Assembly (NCBI GenBank): GCA_944376905.1
Contig: CALWEA010000005.1
Span: forward strand, 25,943 to 89,942
DNA: 64,000 nt
DNA from: an uncultured Clostridia bacterium
Lineage (GTDB): Bacteria; Bacillota; Clostridia; Christensenellales; UBA1242
Direction: 5' to 3'
Shown here one piece after another: positions 1 through 8,362 of the stretch. Both the position numbers and the translations under genes were made by a program. Position 1 is the first letter of the stretch. The number at the start of each line of letters is the position of its first letter. Under the pieces are notes generated by a model. The model searched no databases. It had not been told where the DNA came from and saw only the letters and a program-made list of their open reading frames with translations.

Positions 1-1
1 A

Positions 2-148
2 CTTATAAAAGGGGGACAAAGAAAGCGTATTGCACTTGGTAGTGGAACGACAATACAAGATGTTAATGCTTTATTGAAACAATTTGAACAAAGTAAAGAA
101 ATGATGAAACAGATGAAGAATAAAAAAGGTTTTAAAGGCTTATTTTGA
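2..148 (+). CDS. ffh: Signal recognition particle protein Ffh, C-terminal end (partial)
   Basis: Open frame entering from the left edge and ending at TGA 146-148. The visible 48 residues contain [20 protein letters not shown] followed by a Met/Lys-rich tail, which matches the end of the Ffh M domain (usual form RIAxGSGxxVQEVNxLLKQF) that binds 4.5S/6S SRP RNA and signal peptides. The GTPase domain lies outside the window. It is followed by rpsP, as in other Bacillota. The identification rests on a short but very characteristic motif. The TGA stop shows that TGA is not read as tryptophan here. Confidence 0.88.
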   Translation, partial: LIKGGQRKRIALGSGTTIQDVNALLKQFEQSKEMMKQMKNKKGFKGLF

Positions 149-276
149 TTAAATTTTTAAATCTTTGAACATAATATTTAAATTTTAGTTAGGTATTTGC
201 AGTTAATCATGTTTTTCAAATTTGAATGATGTGATTAAATGAAATATATATTAAATAATTTAGGAGGAAAATAATA

Positions 277-555
277 ATGGCAGTTAAAATTCGTTTAACA
301 AGAAAAGGAGATAAGAAATCTCCATTTTATAGAGTGGTTGTTGCAGATTCTGCTTCACCAAGAGATGGTAAATTTATTGAACTTTTAGGGACTTATGACC
401 CTTTAAAGAATCCAGCAGAAATTAAATTAGATGCGGATAAAGTTAAAAAATGGATAAGAAATGGTGCAACACCAACTGATACTGCTCGTGATTTACTTGC
501 ACAAGCGGGTTTAATAACAAAAACAACTGGCAAAAAATTTAAAATTGAAGAGTAA
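277..555 (+). CDS. rpsP: 30S ribosomal protein S16
   Basis: 92-residue basic protein, the normal S16 length. It begins [20 protein letters not shown] and contains the family motif [22 protein letters not shown] at residues 21-42 (standard form: RIVVADSRSPRDGRFIExLGxYNP). S16 binds 16S rRNA early in 30S assembly. A strong ribosome site, AGGAGG at 262-267, precedes the ATG. It is the second gene of the ffh-rpsP-khpA-rimM-trmD order, typical of Bacillota. No anomalies seen. Confidence 0.97.
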   Translation: MAVKIRLTRKGDKKSPFYRVVVADSASPRDGKFIELLGTYDPLKNPAEIKLDADKVKKWIRNGATPTDTARDLLAQAGLITKTTGKKFKIEE

Positions 556-590
556 AAACATATTTAATGTTATTTAATTAGGGAATTGTA

Positions 591-833
591 ATGGAAAAAA
601 TATTGGAGTATATTGTTAAAAATTTAGTTAAGAATAGCGAAGATGTAAAAGTTGAAAAAACTGAAAACGAAACTGAAATTCTTTTAAATGTTTTTGTTAA
701 CGATGATGATAAAGGGAGAGTTATTGGAAAAGAAGGCAAAATAATTAATAGTTTGCGAATTATTATGAAATCTATTACAGGTAAGACCAATAGTTGCAAA
801 TCTAATAAAAAAATAGTTATAAAAATTAACTAA
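591..833 (+). CDS. khpA: KH-domain RNA-binding protein KhpA (YlqC family)
   Basis: 80-residue protein starting 35 nt after rpsP. It is a single KH domain: beta/alpha elements around the RNA-gripping G-x-x-G loop GKEG at residues 46-49, in the context DDDKGRVIGKEGKIINSLR, as in KhpA/YlqC. In other Bacillota KhpA acts with KhpB (Jag) as an RNA chaperone that affects cell division. The position between rpsP and rimM is the usual one. The ribosome site is weak (AGGGAA at 579-584), so translation may depend on coupling to rpsP. The Lys/Asn-rich tail after residue 65 is typical of this AT-rich genome. Confidence 0.9.
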   Translation: MEKILEYIVKNLVKNSEDVKVEKTENETEILLNVFVNDDDKGRVIGKEGKIINSLRIIMKSITGKTNSCKSNKKIVIKIN

Positions 834-859
834 TATTTGCCTTTTTTTATAAAAAGTCT

Positions 860-1423
860 ATGAATGATTTTAAAGATTGCGTTAGAAAAATTAATAATGA
901 AGTATTAAAAAGCAACAATTCTAATAAAATTTCTATTGCAAAAGTATTAAAACCACAAGGATTAAAAGGTGAATTAAAATGTTCGGCATTAATTGAAAAT
1001 GTTGACCTTTTTTCACGCATCAAAAAAATTTATTGTGAAAATAAAGAATATAAAGTAATCTCAGGTATTTATCGCTTGGGATTTGTTTATATATGCTTAG
1101 AAAATATTAATAATATTGAAATGGCAGAAAGATTTAGAAATAAAATTTTTTATATAGACAAAAATGATTTTGGTGTTTTGGAAAAAGATTCTTATTTTAT
1201 AGATGATTTAATTAATCTAAAATTGTTTGATGAAAAAAATCAATACATAGGAGATATCTTAGATGTTGAAAATTATGGGGCGACAGATATTTTAATAGTT
1301 AAAGAAAAAGATTCTTGTTTTAGTGTTCCATTTTTAAATAAGATATTTCCCAAAATTGATATACAAAATGGTTCGGGTTGTGTTATTCGACAAGAATATG
1401 AAAGTAACAAGGTTCGTCCTTGA
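860..1423 (+). CDS. rimM: Ribosome maturation factor RimM
   Basis: 187 residues; RimM is usually 165-180. The RimM N-terminal barrel starts near residue 22 (ISIAKVLKPQGLKGELKC; usual form IGKIxxPHGxKGEVKV). The PRC-barrel lies near residues 105-180 (SYFIDDLINLKLFDEKNQYIGDI, then ATDILIV and VPFLNKIFPKID). RimM binds S19 and helps mature the 30S head. About 20 residues precede the conserved start, and the ATG has no clear ribosome site, so the true start is uncertain. The neighbours khpA and trmD support the call. It ends about 140 nt before trmD. Confidence 0.92.
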   Translation: MNDFKDCVRKINNEVLKSNNSNKISIAKVLKPQGLKGELKCSALIENVDLFSRIKKIYCENKEYKVISGIYRLGFVYICLENINNIEMAERFRNKIFYIDKNDFGVLEKDSYFIDDLINLKLFDEKNQYIGDILDVENYGATDILIVKEKDSCFSVPFLNKIFPKIDIQNGSGCVIRQEYESNKVRP

Positions 1424-1564
1424 TGTTTTATTTGTGTAAATTATTTGAAAATTTATTTTAAAAAGTTGTGTAAAATTAAACAATAACTAAAAGTAAAAAT
1501 GAATGAAAAATAATAAAAAACAAAAAATTAAATATGAATTAATTAAAATAATTAGTAGGTTTGT

Positions 1565-2251
1565 ATGAAAATAGATATTTTAACTCTTTTTCCGGAAATG
1601 TTTGATGTTTTAAAACAAAGTATTATTGGACGAGCCGTAGAAAATAAAAATTTACAGATTAATGTTATAAATATAAGGGATTTTTCAAAAAATAAACATA
1701 AAAAATGCGACGATACCCCTTTTGGTGGTGGGGCTGGTATGGTCATGACTCCACAACCCTTATACGATGCTATTACTAGCGTAAAAACTCGACAATCGTT
1801 AACAATTTTGATGTCGCCTCGGGGAAAAACATTAAATCAGTCATTAGTAAAAGAATTAAGCGAGGAAAGTCACTTGATTTTGGTGTGTGGGCATTATGAA
1901 GGTATTGATGAACGCGTTTCACAATTATGTGTTGATAAAGAAATATCTTTGGGTGATTTTGTTTTAACAGGTGGTGAGATTCCTGCTATGGCGGTTGTTG
2001 ATGCTGTTGCTCGTTACATTCCAAATGTAATAACTTCAGAATCGTTAAAAGAAGAGAGTTTTTCTAATTTTTTATTAGAATATCCTCAGTATACGCGTCC
2101 GCAAGAATTTAAGGGAATAAAAGTTCCTGAGGTTTTGATTTCTGGAAATCATAAAAATATTAATGAGTGGCGGTTGAAAAAGTCGTTGAAATTAACAAAA
2201 AAATTAAGACCTGATTTATACAAAAAATATAAAAAACAAAAAAATATTTAA
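1565..2251 (+). CDS. trmD: tRNA (guanine-N1)-methyltransferase TrmD
   Basis: 228 residues, slightly short for TrmD (about 240-250). SPOUT-fold enzyme that uses S-adenosylmethionine to methylate G37 of tRNAs and so prevents +1 frameshifting. Visible motifs are FGGGAGMVM (53-61), the SAM-knot segments CGHYEGIDERV (109-119) and SLGDFVLTGGEIPAM (128-142), and LLEYPQYTRP near residue 180. The start ATG gives the canonical MKIDILTLFPEMF; its ribosome site is weak (TAGGT). rplS, usually next to trmD, does not follow here. Confidence 0.97.
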   Translation: MKIDILTLFPEMFDVLKQSIIGRAVENKNLQINVINIRDFSKNKHKKCDDTPFGGGAGMVMTPQPLYDAITSVKTRQSLTILMSPRGKTLNQSLVKELSEESHLILVCGHYEGIDERVSQLCVDKEISLGDFVLTGGEIPAMAVVDAVARYIPNVITSESLKEESFSNFLLEYPQYTRPQEFKGIKVPEVLISGNHKNINEWRLKKSLKLTKKLRPDLYKKYKKQKNI

Positions 2252-2518
2252 TTAGATAAAAATCTAAAAACAATGCATAATATTAAGATATAAAATATAA
2301 TTTTTATATTTAATAATAATTGTTTAAATTAAAAAATTTATAACAATACTGTATAAAAATTACAATTTAAAATAATTAATTTATTATTAGATATTTATCT
2401 AAATAAGGTGTAAATTTTATATTATTTGTTTAATTAAGGTTTAAAATTAAATGAAAATAAAAAATAATTTATAAGGCAAATATTTTGAATTTCTTGTAAA
2501 AAGGAAAAGGGGAAAATT
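2252..2518. other. AT-rich spacer between trmD and rbgA, no gene seen
   Basis: 267 nt of almost pure A/T. Neither rplS nor another reading frame of useful length is present where rplS normally stands. No convincing terminator hairpin was found, so rbgA may still be read from the upstream operon. Confidence 0.6.
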
Positions 2519-3364
2519 ATGAAAATAAATTGGTTCCCGGGGCATATGATAAAGGCTCTTAGGGTAATGGAAAAAGAAGTTAAAAATATAGATATAGTTA
2601 TTTATGTTTTAGATGCTAGGGCACCATTGGCTTGTTTGAACCCTGAATTCAATAAAATAATAAAAAACAAACCTATACTTTTTATTTTAAATAAAATTGA
2701 CATAGCAGATAATGTTAAAATTGAAAAAGAAAAAATTGAAGATTGTCTATTAAATTATTTTAGTAACAAAGTTGATATTGTTAAATTAAATAGTACTATG
2801 TCGGGAGCGAAAAAAATAATTTTAGAAAAAATTAATTATTTGTGTCGAGAGAAAATAGAGAAAAATGTTTCTAAAAATATTAATGCTTATATAAGAGGTA
2901 TGGTTGTTGGGGTTCCTAATTGTGGTAAAAGCACTTTGATAAATAATTTGTGTGGAAAAGGAAAAACAATAACAGGCGATAAACCTGGGGTAACTCGAGG
3001 GAAACAGTGGGTTAATGTTGAAAAAAATATTCAAATTTTAGATACCCCAGGGACGTTGTATCCTAATTTGGAAAATCAACAATTTGCAAAATTTTTGGCA
3101 TATATTGGTAGTATTAAAGATGAAGTTGTTGATATTAATGAACTTGCTTGTGATTTCATTAGTGATATTGAAAAACAATATGGAACAATTTTAAATAATA
3201 GATATCAAGTTGAATTATTGGGGTTACCTTTTGAAAAAATTCAGCAAATTGCTATTAAAAAGAATCTTTTAATCAAAGGTGGAGAAATAGACTTTGACAG
3301 AACTTGTTTTATGATTATAGATGATTTTCGAAAAGGACGTTTGGGACATTTAACATTTATTTAA
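2519..3364 (+). CDS. rbgA: Ribosome biogenesis GTPase RbgA (YlqF)
   Basis: 281 residues, the usual size. A circularly permuted GTPase: the G4 motif NKID (58-61) comes first, then G1 GVPNCGKST (131-139) and G3 DTPG (175-178). The N-terminus INWFPGHMIKALR is the hallmark WFPGHM of this family, and a C-terminal helical ANTAR-like region follows. RbgA binds the 45S intermediate and drives late 50S assembly. AAGGAAAAGGGG upstream of the ATG supplies a ribosome site. Its place after trmD is typical of Bacillota, although rplS and rnhB are missing from their usual places on either side. Confidence 0.96.
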   Translation: MKINWFPGHMIKALRVMEKEVKNIDIVIYVLDARAPLACLNPEFNKIIKNKPILFILNKIDIADNVKIEKEKIEDCLLNYFSNKVDIVKLNSTMSGAKKIILEKINYLCREKIEKNVSKNINAYIRGMVVGVPNCGKSTLINNLCGKGKTITGDKPGVTRGKQWVNVEKNIQILDTPGTLYPNLENQQFAKFLAYIGSIKDEVVDINELACDFISDIEKQYGTILNNRYQVELLGLPFEKIQQIAIKKNLLIKGGEIDFDRTCFMIIDDFRKGRLGHLTFI

Positions 3365-3496
3365 AATTATTTAATTCTAGCGTTTGGATATTATATTTAT
3401 TAGATTTTAGTAAAACAAATTGTTTAAAAATTGTTTAATTTAATATATGCTTATTTATTTTAAAATTTTAATAATTGGAATAATTGGAAATTTTTT

Positions 3497-3838
3497 ATGC
3501 TAAAAAGTCATACATTGGGAAAAATTGGTGAGGCGTTGGCCTATAGATTTTTGACAAAAAATAAATATAAAATTTTGGAAATTAATTATTTTTCACCTTT
3601 TGGTGAAATTGATATTATTGCTAAATTTAAAAAAATGATAGTTTTTGTTGAAGTTAAAACTCGTTCAACTTATGCTTATAATGTTGGTTTAGAGGCAATA
3701 AACAAACATAAAATAGATTGTATAAAAAAAACTGCAAATTGCTTTTTGGAAAACTATAATAAAAAATATAAAGATTATAGATTTGATGTTATAAGTATAG
3801 TTGATGACAAAATTGAACATATTGAAAATGCTTTTTAA
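3497..3838 (+). CDS. yraN: YraN family (UPF0102) putative endonuclease
   Basis: 113 residues with the UPF0102 layout: LGKIGEALAYRFLTKNKYKIL at the N-terminus, then the PD-(D/E)xK-type core GEIDIIA (36-42) and VEVKTRS (51-57), giving acidic residues E37, D39 and E52 with K54. The family is related to Holliday-junction resolvases, but its cellular role is not settled. The ribosome site is weak. It is the last gene of the ffh-led operon and is followed by a terminator. Confidence 0.9.
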   Translation: MLKSHTLGKIGEALAYRFLTKNKYKILEINYFSPFGEIDIIAKFKKMIVFVEVKTRSTYAYNVGLEAINKHKIDCIKKTANCFLENYNKKYKDYRFDVISIVDDKIEHIENAF

Positions 3839-3953
3839 ATTTAATATTTTTTAAATATAAAAATATTTGAAATAATTAAAAGATAATTTGAATAAAAACT
3901 TTTTACTTAATTTTGCTTTAAAAATTGGTGGGCAAAAAGTAAATAAATAAAAT

Positions 3954-3990
3954 AAAAAATCTATTTGAAAAAATAGATTTTTTTATTTTT
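3954..3990 (+). terminator. Rho-independent terminator after yraN (bidirectional)
   Basis: Stem AAAAAATCTATTT (3954-3966) pairs with AAATAGATTTTTT (3971-3983) around a GAAA loop, followed by a T tract. The A tract on the 5' side means the minus strand also ends in U's, so it can also stop transcription from the minus-strand recombinase. Confidence 0.85.
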
Positions 3991-3997
3991 ATATAAT

Positions 3998-5476
3998 TTA
4001 TTTTGGTACTCCAAGTGAGTTAATAAAAGAACTTTGGGCTGATATTTCTATATCGTTTAGTAAATCTTCAGTTATTGTTACTTGCTCATTACCAGCATTT
4101 AAAATGTATGTTACTTTATCATCGTAAAGGTAGATAGCATTTACAAATACTGAGATTATAGCCTTGCGAACTTTGATGTCTTTGTCGTTACCTTTTTGTA
4201 GTTGTTTCAAAAAGAACTTAACTTGTGGCTTGGTTAAAATAGTGCCTTTCTTTCGTTCCGCCGCCATTTGCTTTTCTAACTCTAAATGCTCTTTGTTTTT
4301 CTCTTGAATACGACTTGTGATTTGTTCTACAATAGCACCGCTTTCAAGGGCTTTAAATAGGTTTTCTACAGCCTTTTCGTTTTCCTTTAACATCTTTTCA
4401 AGATGCTTAATTATAGTGTTTTGAGCGTCATTCTGGCAAGCCTCCGCCACCGCTTTGGCAATTATTTCTATGTTGTCATCAGTAAGAAATGAGCGACAAT
4501 GTTGTATAACTAAATCTTCAATGTAATTCTTTTTTACTCTCTTCTTACCACATTGTTTAACCTTTGTTTTATTGCATATATAGTAACTATGTTTTTCTCC
4601 AGTATGCGAAGTGCCACTCGTACCAGTCATAAGGCTTCTACAATGCCCACAAAACAATTTTGTTGTTAATATATAATCTTCCTTAGCCCTCGTTCTTGCT
4701 GGGGCTTTTTTATTGATTACAAGGCGTTTTTGAACCTCATTAAACAATTCATCGGAGATTATTCTAGGAATGCCATCTTTCACGATTACATCGCTATATT
4801 TATAGATGCCTATATATTTTTTATTGCTCAGTATTCTTCTTAAAGAGTTTTTATTAAAATCTCCGCCACGAGATGTTTTGTAGTGGTTATCATTTAGATA
4901 TTGATTGATTTCAACAATAGGTGTTCCAGTAGCATATTTTTCAAATATGTATTTGACCGCTTCCGCTCCGTGTTCATCTATCACATATTTGCGGTCAACG
5001 ATCTTATAACCTAGTGGAATATAACTGCCAGTGCTCAAGCATTTGGATGCAGACACTTTCATACCTCGCATTACTTTTTGTCCTAGTTCTTTGCTATAAT
5101 ATTCAGCCATTCCCTCAAGCACTGCTTCCATTAAAACGCCACTCGCATCATCGCTTATATTTTCTCGAGCCGAAATTACTTTAACTCCGTTTTTCTTCAA
5201 TTTGGCTTTGTATGTAGCACTGTCATAACGGTTACGAGCAAATCTATCAAGTTGGTAAACTAATACTCCTTGAAACAAATGACTTTTGCTGTCAACAATC
5301 ATTCTTTTAAATTCTGGTCGATTGTCAGTAGTTCCAGAAATGGCTCTATCAATGTATTCGCCAACGACAGTGTAGTTATTTCTTCGAGCATAGTCATAAC
5401 ATTCTTTTAATTGTCCCTCAATGCTTTGTTCTGTTTGATGATGAGATGAAAACCTAGCATAAATAACAACATTCAT
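3998..5476 (-). CDS. Large serine recombinase (site-specific integrase)
   Basis: 492 residues. The N-terminal resolvase domain (about 1-140) has YARFSS with probable nucleophile Ser10, plus YQLDRFARNR (107-116), the family's catalytic Arg region. A recombinase domain covers about 150-265. A zinc ribbon with the cysteines of FCGHC, YICN and QCGKK lies near 290-335, and a coiled coil spans about 375-420. This is the standard layout of large serine integrases of conjugative or mobilizable elements, which cut and rejoin att sites through 5'-phosphoserine links. The gene starts inside the end of the XRE gene (4-nt ATGA overlap), so the two are co-translated. Its last codons contain a 10-nt copy of the tRNA-Glu 3' end. 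Confidence 0.95.
   Translation of the reverse strand: MNVVIYARFSSHHQTEQSIEGQLKECYDYARRNNYTVVGEYIDRAISGTTDNRPEFKRMIVDSKSHLFQGVLVYQLDRFARNRYDSATYKAKLKKNGVKVISARENISDDASGVLMEAVLEGMAEYYSKELGQKVMRGMKVSASKCLSTGSYIPLGYKIVDRKYVIDEHGAEAVKYIFEKYATGTPIVEINQYLNDNHYKTSRGGDFNKNSLRRILSNKKYIGIYKYSDVIVKDGIPRIISDELFNEVQKRLVINKKAPARTRAKEDYILTTKLFCGHCRSLMTGTSGTSHTGEKHSYYICNKTKVKQCGKKRVKKNYIEDLVIQHCRSFLTDDNIEIIAKAVAEACQNDAQNTIIKHLEKMLKENEKAVENLFKALESGAIVEQITSRIQEKNKEHLELEKQMAAERKKGTILTKPQVKFFLKQLQKGNDKDIKVRKAIISVFVNAIYLYDDKVTYILNAGNEQVTITEDLLNDIEISAQSSFINSLGVPK
4003..4012 (+). repeat. Candidate attachment-site copy (distal end of element)
   Basis: TTGGTACTCC here is identical to 9391-9400, which spans the CCA end and acceptor 3' strand of tRNA-Glu. 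Both copies are in the same orientation and enclose the recombinase element. This is the geometry expected of an element that entered the tRNA 3' end. It is only 10 nt, so this is inference. Confidence 0.4.
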
Positions 5477-5976
5477 TTTTTAGCCTCCCAAACCATAGTT
5501 CCTAAAATATCATCAAGTTCATTATGACAAAGTTGTTTGTAGCCCGCTTCCAATATAAGAGCATTTTGAATTTCCTTTTTTTCTTTAATATCGTGATTTT
5601 TACACTGATATTTTATATGTTCTCTTATGCTATTCATTAAGAAAATAAAGTTATTGTTTTTTATAAATTTATTGGTTAAACCTTTAAAATGTTTTTCTAC
5701 AGTCTTAATATTGTTGACAGCATCATCATCTAAGCCAAATTCTCTATATATGCCTATATTTTTTGAACTGATGCCAGTAAGAAGATAATCACACGATACA
5801 TCAAAAAACTCAGCCAAAGCAATTATAATGTCTGATTTTATATTTCTCTCGTCATTCTCCCAATAATTGACATTTACTCTTGAAGTGTAGAGTGCTTTTG
5901 CAAGTTGCTGTTGAGTAAGTCCTTTCTCTTCTCTTAATGCTCTAATTCTCTCTCCAATAGTGTTACATTCTTTCAT
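5473..5976 (-). CDS. XRE-family transcriptional regulator (element repressor)
   Basis: 167 residues. An N-terminal helix-turn-helix of the cro/cI type lies at about residues 7-65 (IGERIRALREEKGLTQQQLA, then SRVNVNYWENDERNIKSD and DVSCDYLLTG). The C-terminal 100 residues are not recognised and contain no peptidase motif. It overlaps the recombinase gene by 4 nt and so is probably the lysogeny or excision switch of the element. The upstream region holds TGTTAC/GTAACA half sites overlapping its own TTGACA promoter, which suggests autoregulation. Confidence 0.88.
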   Translation of the reverse strand: MKECNTIGERIRALREEKGLTQQQLAKALYTSRVNVNYWENDERNIKSDIIIALAEFFDVSCDYLLTGISSKNIGIYREFGLDDDAVNNIKTVEKHFKGLTNKFIKNNNFIFLMNSIREHIKYQCKNHDIKEKKEIQNALILEAGYKQLCHNELDDILGTMVWEAKK

Positions 5977-6068
5977 AATTCAAACCCCTTGTATCTTTTT
6001 TGTTACTTTTCTTTTGTTTTTTATACCAAATTTTATTTTACCTATATAATATTTATATAAGCAAAATC

Positions 6069-6104
6069 TGTTACTATTATTATTCAATGTAACAATTTTG
6101 TCAA
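6069..6104 (-). promoter_or_regulatory. Promoter/operator of the XRE-recombinase operon
   Basis: On the minus strand, TTGACA (6104-6099) and AATAAT (6081-6076) are separated by 17 nt. An inverted pair, TGTTAC (6069-6074) and GTAACA (6089-6094), overlaps this promoter. A further TGTTAC lies at 6001-6006, nearer the gene. I infer these are repressor half sites. Confidence 0.5.
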
Positions 6105-6135
6105 GCAAAAAGAAAAGATAAAAGGGGTAAATTTT

Positions 6136-6294
6136 ATGGCTACTAAAAACGAACAACTTATTCAGGCTCGCCGAGATTATTACAAGAACTGGCGAAAGAA
6201 CAACAAAGACAAGATAAAAGAATACAATAAAAAGTTCTGGTCAAAGCAGGCTGATATGGTTGTTTACACACAATCGAGTGAAAATAAGCCATAA
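6136..6294 (+). CDS. Small Lys/Asn-rich protein of the mobile element
   Basis: 52 residues, preceded by AAAGGGGT (6121-6128) as a ribosome site with a 7-nt spacer. The sequence is mainly one charged helix with aromatic residues (RRDYYKNWRKNNKDKIKEYN), like many small uncharacterised proteins found beside serine recombinases in Clostridia mobile elements. It is divergent from the repressor. No enzyme motif is present, and the function is unknown. Confidence 0.6.
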   Translation: MATKNEQLIQARRDYYKNWRKNNKDKIKEYNKKFWSKQADMVVYTQSSENKP

Positions 6295-6463
6295 ACAAGT
6301 AAATTCCTTTGCTTGCCTTATAAAAGACCTTATAACCCCATTTATCGAGCAAAATAAAGCACTCTACATTGATTATCTAAGATCAATACAAGATACCGAT
6401 GAAGATGCTAGAAAAGAACTAGAAGTCATAGAAGAAAAGTTAAAGGAAGAAAGGGACAAATAA
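6260..6463 (+). CDS. Possible small protein of the mobile element (TTG start)
   Basis: Open frame of 67 residues overlapping the end of the previous small gene in another frame. The only available starts are TTG at 6260 or GTG at 6278, neither with a clear ribosome site, so translation would rely on coupling. The C-terminal part is a plausible amphipathic coiled helix (DEDARKELEVIEEKLKEERD). It could be a true small gene or the displaced 3' part of a longer one. No family recognised. Confidence 0.35.
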   Translation: MFTHNRVKISHKQVNSFACLIKDLITPFIEQNKALYIDYLRSIQDTDEDARKELEVIEEKLKEERDK

Positions 6464-6475
6464 ATTGCAATAATT

Positions 6476-6860
6476 TAGATTTAAAGTGCAGGTAGCGGTT
6501 CGGCTGAATGACGATGTCGTCTAAGGCGGTTAGTAACCGTTGTGAATTGACGGTGGTGTGCCCACAAAACGCACCACTAAGAGCACCACACAGCGAGGTG
6601 TATAAATAACAATCTGGGTTGGAAGTCTATAGACGAAAGTCGGGAGCAGTCAATTATGGACGGGGTATAGATAGTCCGTGCATCATAGCACTAGTTGGCT
6701 GAGGGCGAACTCAATAGAACGATAAGTCGAAGCAGTTGAGAACGAAATTTCTTTTAAAAGACCGAAACAATTCACACGCTATCGGTGGCGGAAGTAGTTA
6801 AGTAAAACGAAGAGCCATAACATAATCTACGCATTGAACAATGTGCAATAGTTTGAAACT
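6476..6860 (+). ncRNA. Structured non-coding RNA candidate, possibly a group II intron fragment
   Basis: About 385 nt without a credible gene, clearly richer in G+C than the genome and dense in hairpins. They include GTGGTGTG/CGCACCAC (about 6552-6582), GAC-GAAA-GTC with a GNRA loop near 6630-6640, GGAC..GTCC near 6659-6676, GAG-GGCGAA-CTC near 6701-6714, and GCATT-GAAC-AATGTGC near 6832-6847. The block begins close to GTGCAG, similar to the GUGYG 5' end of group II introns, and GAAA-capped hairpins suit intron domain I. No intron domain V and no reverse transcriptase follow. If intron-derived it is a 5' remnant; otherwise it is an unclassified RNA of the element. Confidence 0.4.
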
Positions 6861-7007
6861 CCAGCAACTTTTAGCACCTATAGGGAGAAAACTCTCTAAA
6901 CTCCAAATCAAAGCAGTTGAGTTTAAAAATATAGGTCGTTTGAAAATTTACTCTCTAAATACTCTTATAATCTTTAGGGGTGTATGGGGTTTGTCGGCAA
7001 AAATAAA

Positions 7008-7044
7008 CGAGCATTACTCATTAAAGGTTTTGCTCGATTTTTAT
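7008..7044 (+). terminator. Weak terminator after the structured RNA block
   Basis: CGAGCA (7008-7013) pairs with TGCTCG (7031-7036), followed by ATTTTTAT. The 17-nt loop makes it a weak but plausible stop for transcription through the RNA region. Confidence 0.45.
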
Positions 7045-7117
7045 ATATAAAATATATAATGCTTTTGGATGTGATAAAAGTGAAAGTTGTTTTTGAAATA
7101 ATGGGTCGCCCATCAAG

Positions 7118-7600
7118 TTATTCTATATCAAAGACAACCTTGCAGGTTTCTAACAATTTATAAGGCGAATAGTCAGCATAATATAATTTAAAGTTTATTT
7201 CATAATGGTTTGGTTCAAGAGCCATATAAAAATAAACATACTCATTTGGCTTGAAAGCCAAAATTCGGCTTCCATTACCGTAAGGTATACCATACATTAG
7301 ATTTACATTTCCATTTTGTAGGGGTTTCTCTTCGCCACCATTTATAGAAAGATAAAATAATAAGCCAGCAGAAGAATTCCTTATTTCATAGTTAAACATT
7401 TCTTCAGTATATAAAAACCTAAATAATATGCTATGAGTGGTTTTAAAATCGATTTCGCTACTATGTGGTGGTGTTATGCCAACAATTTCAATTTTAAATT
7501 CATCAACTGTGTCATTATTATCGTTTGAACAAGCACACAAAAACGTCATAGGCAGTAGTATGATCATTAATAAAATAATAATTCTTAATTTGTTTTTCAT
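7118..7600 (-). CDS. Predicted lipoprotein, unknown function
   Basis: 160 residues with a lipoprotein signal: MKNKLRII, a hydrophobic core, then the lipobox LCAC, giving lipid-modified Cys24 followed by SNDNND. The mature part looks like a compact beta-rich extracytoplasmic domain (alternating segments such as YFYMALEPNHYEINFKLYYAD). No family recognised. It starts 11 nt after the Mrr-like gene ends, with AAGGAT as ribosome site, so the two form an operon. The topology is clear, the role is not. Confidence 0.75.
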   Translation of the reverse strand: MKNKLRIIILLMIILLPMTFLCACSNDNNDTVDEFKIEIVGITPPHSSEIDFKTTHSILFRFLYTEEMFNYEIRNSSAGLLFYLSINGGEEKPLQNGNVNLMYGIPYGNGSRILAFKPNEYVYFYMALEPNHYEINFKLYYADYSPYKLLETCKVVFDIE

Positions 7601-7611
7601 ATATAATCCTT

Positions 7612-8208
7612 TTAAACTTGATTAGATAGTTTATTTAATATCATAGCCAAATCATTTCTAGTTATAAGTTTTATATTTCTTTTATTTGCAAGGTTTTTTG
7701 CTGCTGGGGTAAAGTCATTCGCCGATGTAACAACCCAGCCTTCATTACAATCATAATAACTCATTCCAGAAATAACCTCTTGCACCGCCTTTATGCCGAC
7801 TGACTTATTGTATTTCTTGACTTGTATTCCTATTTTTGTTTGAGTTTGATTTTTTTCAGCAATAACATCTATGCCATAATCTCCCGACTTTCTTGTTGTT
7901 GTGGCTTTGAAACCCATATTTCTTAAAAGTCTTGCGACCCATTCTTCAAACATATATGGTGTTAGATTATCAATTTGTGATATATTTGATTTAATTATGG
8001 CTTCTTGCAGTTCTCTTTCTTTTTTGGTTTTATTTATTTTTATAAGTATCGAAATCAGTATGGAGCCCAAGCAAAATGCAAGCATTACAAATCCCATTAT
8101 TATAATAGACTTTATTTGAGATATGTAGCCTGCAAAAAGCATTGCAATTACTATTGGCAGTATGCATAATCCAAAAAATCTAAAACCAAATTCAGCATCT
8201 TGTTTCAC
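7612..8208 (-). CDS. Membrane-anchored Mrr-like restriction endonuclease-fold protein
   Basis: 198 residues. Two hydrophobic segments (about 8-28 and 32-55) are followed by a charged linker and a cytosolic PD-(D/E)xK domain of the Mrr type (about 80-198). Visible motifs are MFEEWVARLLRNMGF, SGDYGIDVIAE with the catalytic Asp, IGIQVKKY for the E/QxK position, and GWVVTSANDFTPAAKNLA. Mrr-fold proteins cut modified or foreign DNA. Membrane-tethered versions are common, but their role is uncertain. The GTG start is chosen because GAGG lies 5 nt upstream. It is co-transcribed with the lipoprotein and divergent from the XRE/zincin pair. Confidence 0.85.
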   Translation of the reverse strand: MKQDAEFGFRFFGLCILPIVIAMLFAGYISQIKSIIIMGFVMLAFCLGSILISILIKINKTKKERELQEAIIKSNISQIDNLTPYMFEEWVARLLRNMGFKATTTRKSGDYGIDVIAEKNQTQTKIGIQVKKYNKSVGIKAVQEVISGMSYYDCNEGWVVTSANDFTPAAKNLANKRNIKLITRNDLAMILNKLSNQV

Positions 8209-8362
8209 AATTACCTCGATATTTATATACTATAACATATTTTTATAAAAATATCTAGTAATATTAAATATATTATTGAATAATAATTCATTTTGTTATG
8301 TATAGTTAAATCATAAAAAGTCCTATAACCATTAAAATATATTTATAAAAATGGAGGCGGTT

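Noticed and set aside
6476..6860. RNase P RNA or tmRNA
   Set aside because: The conserved RNase P blocks and the tRNA-like ends of tmRNA are not seen, and the location inside a mobile element does not fit.
6841..7050. 69-codon open frame after the structured RNA block
   Set aside because: No ribosome site, composition unlike a folded protein, and it runs into a hairpin. More likely non-coding.
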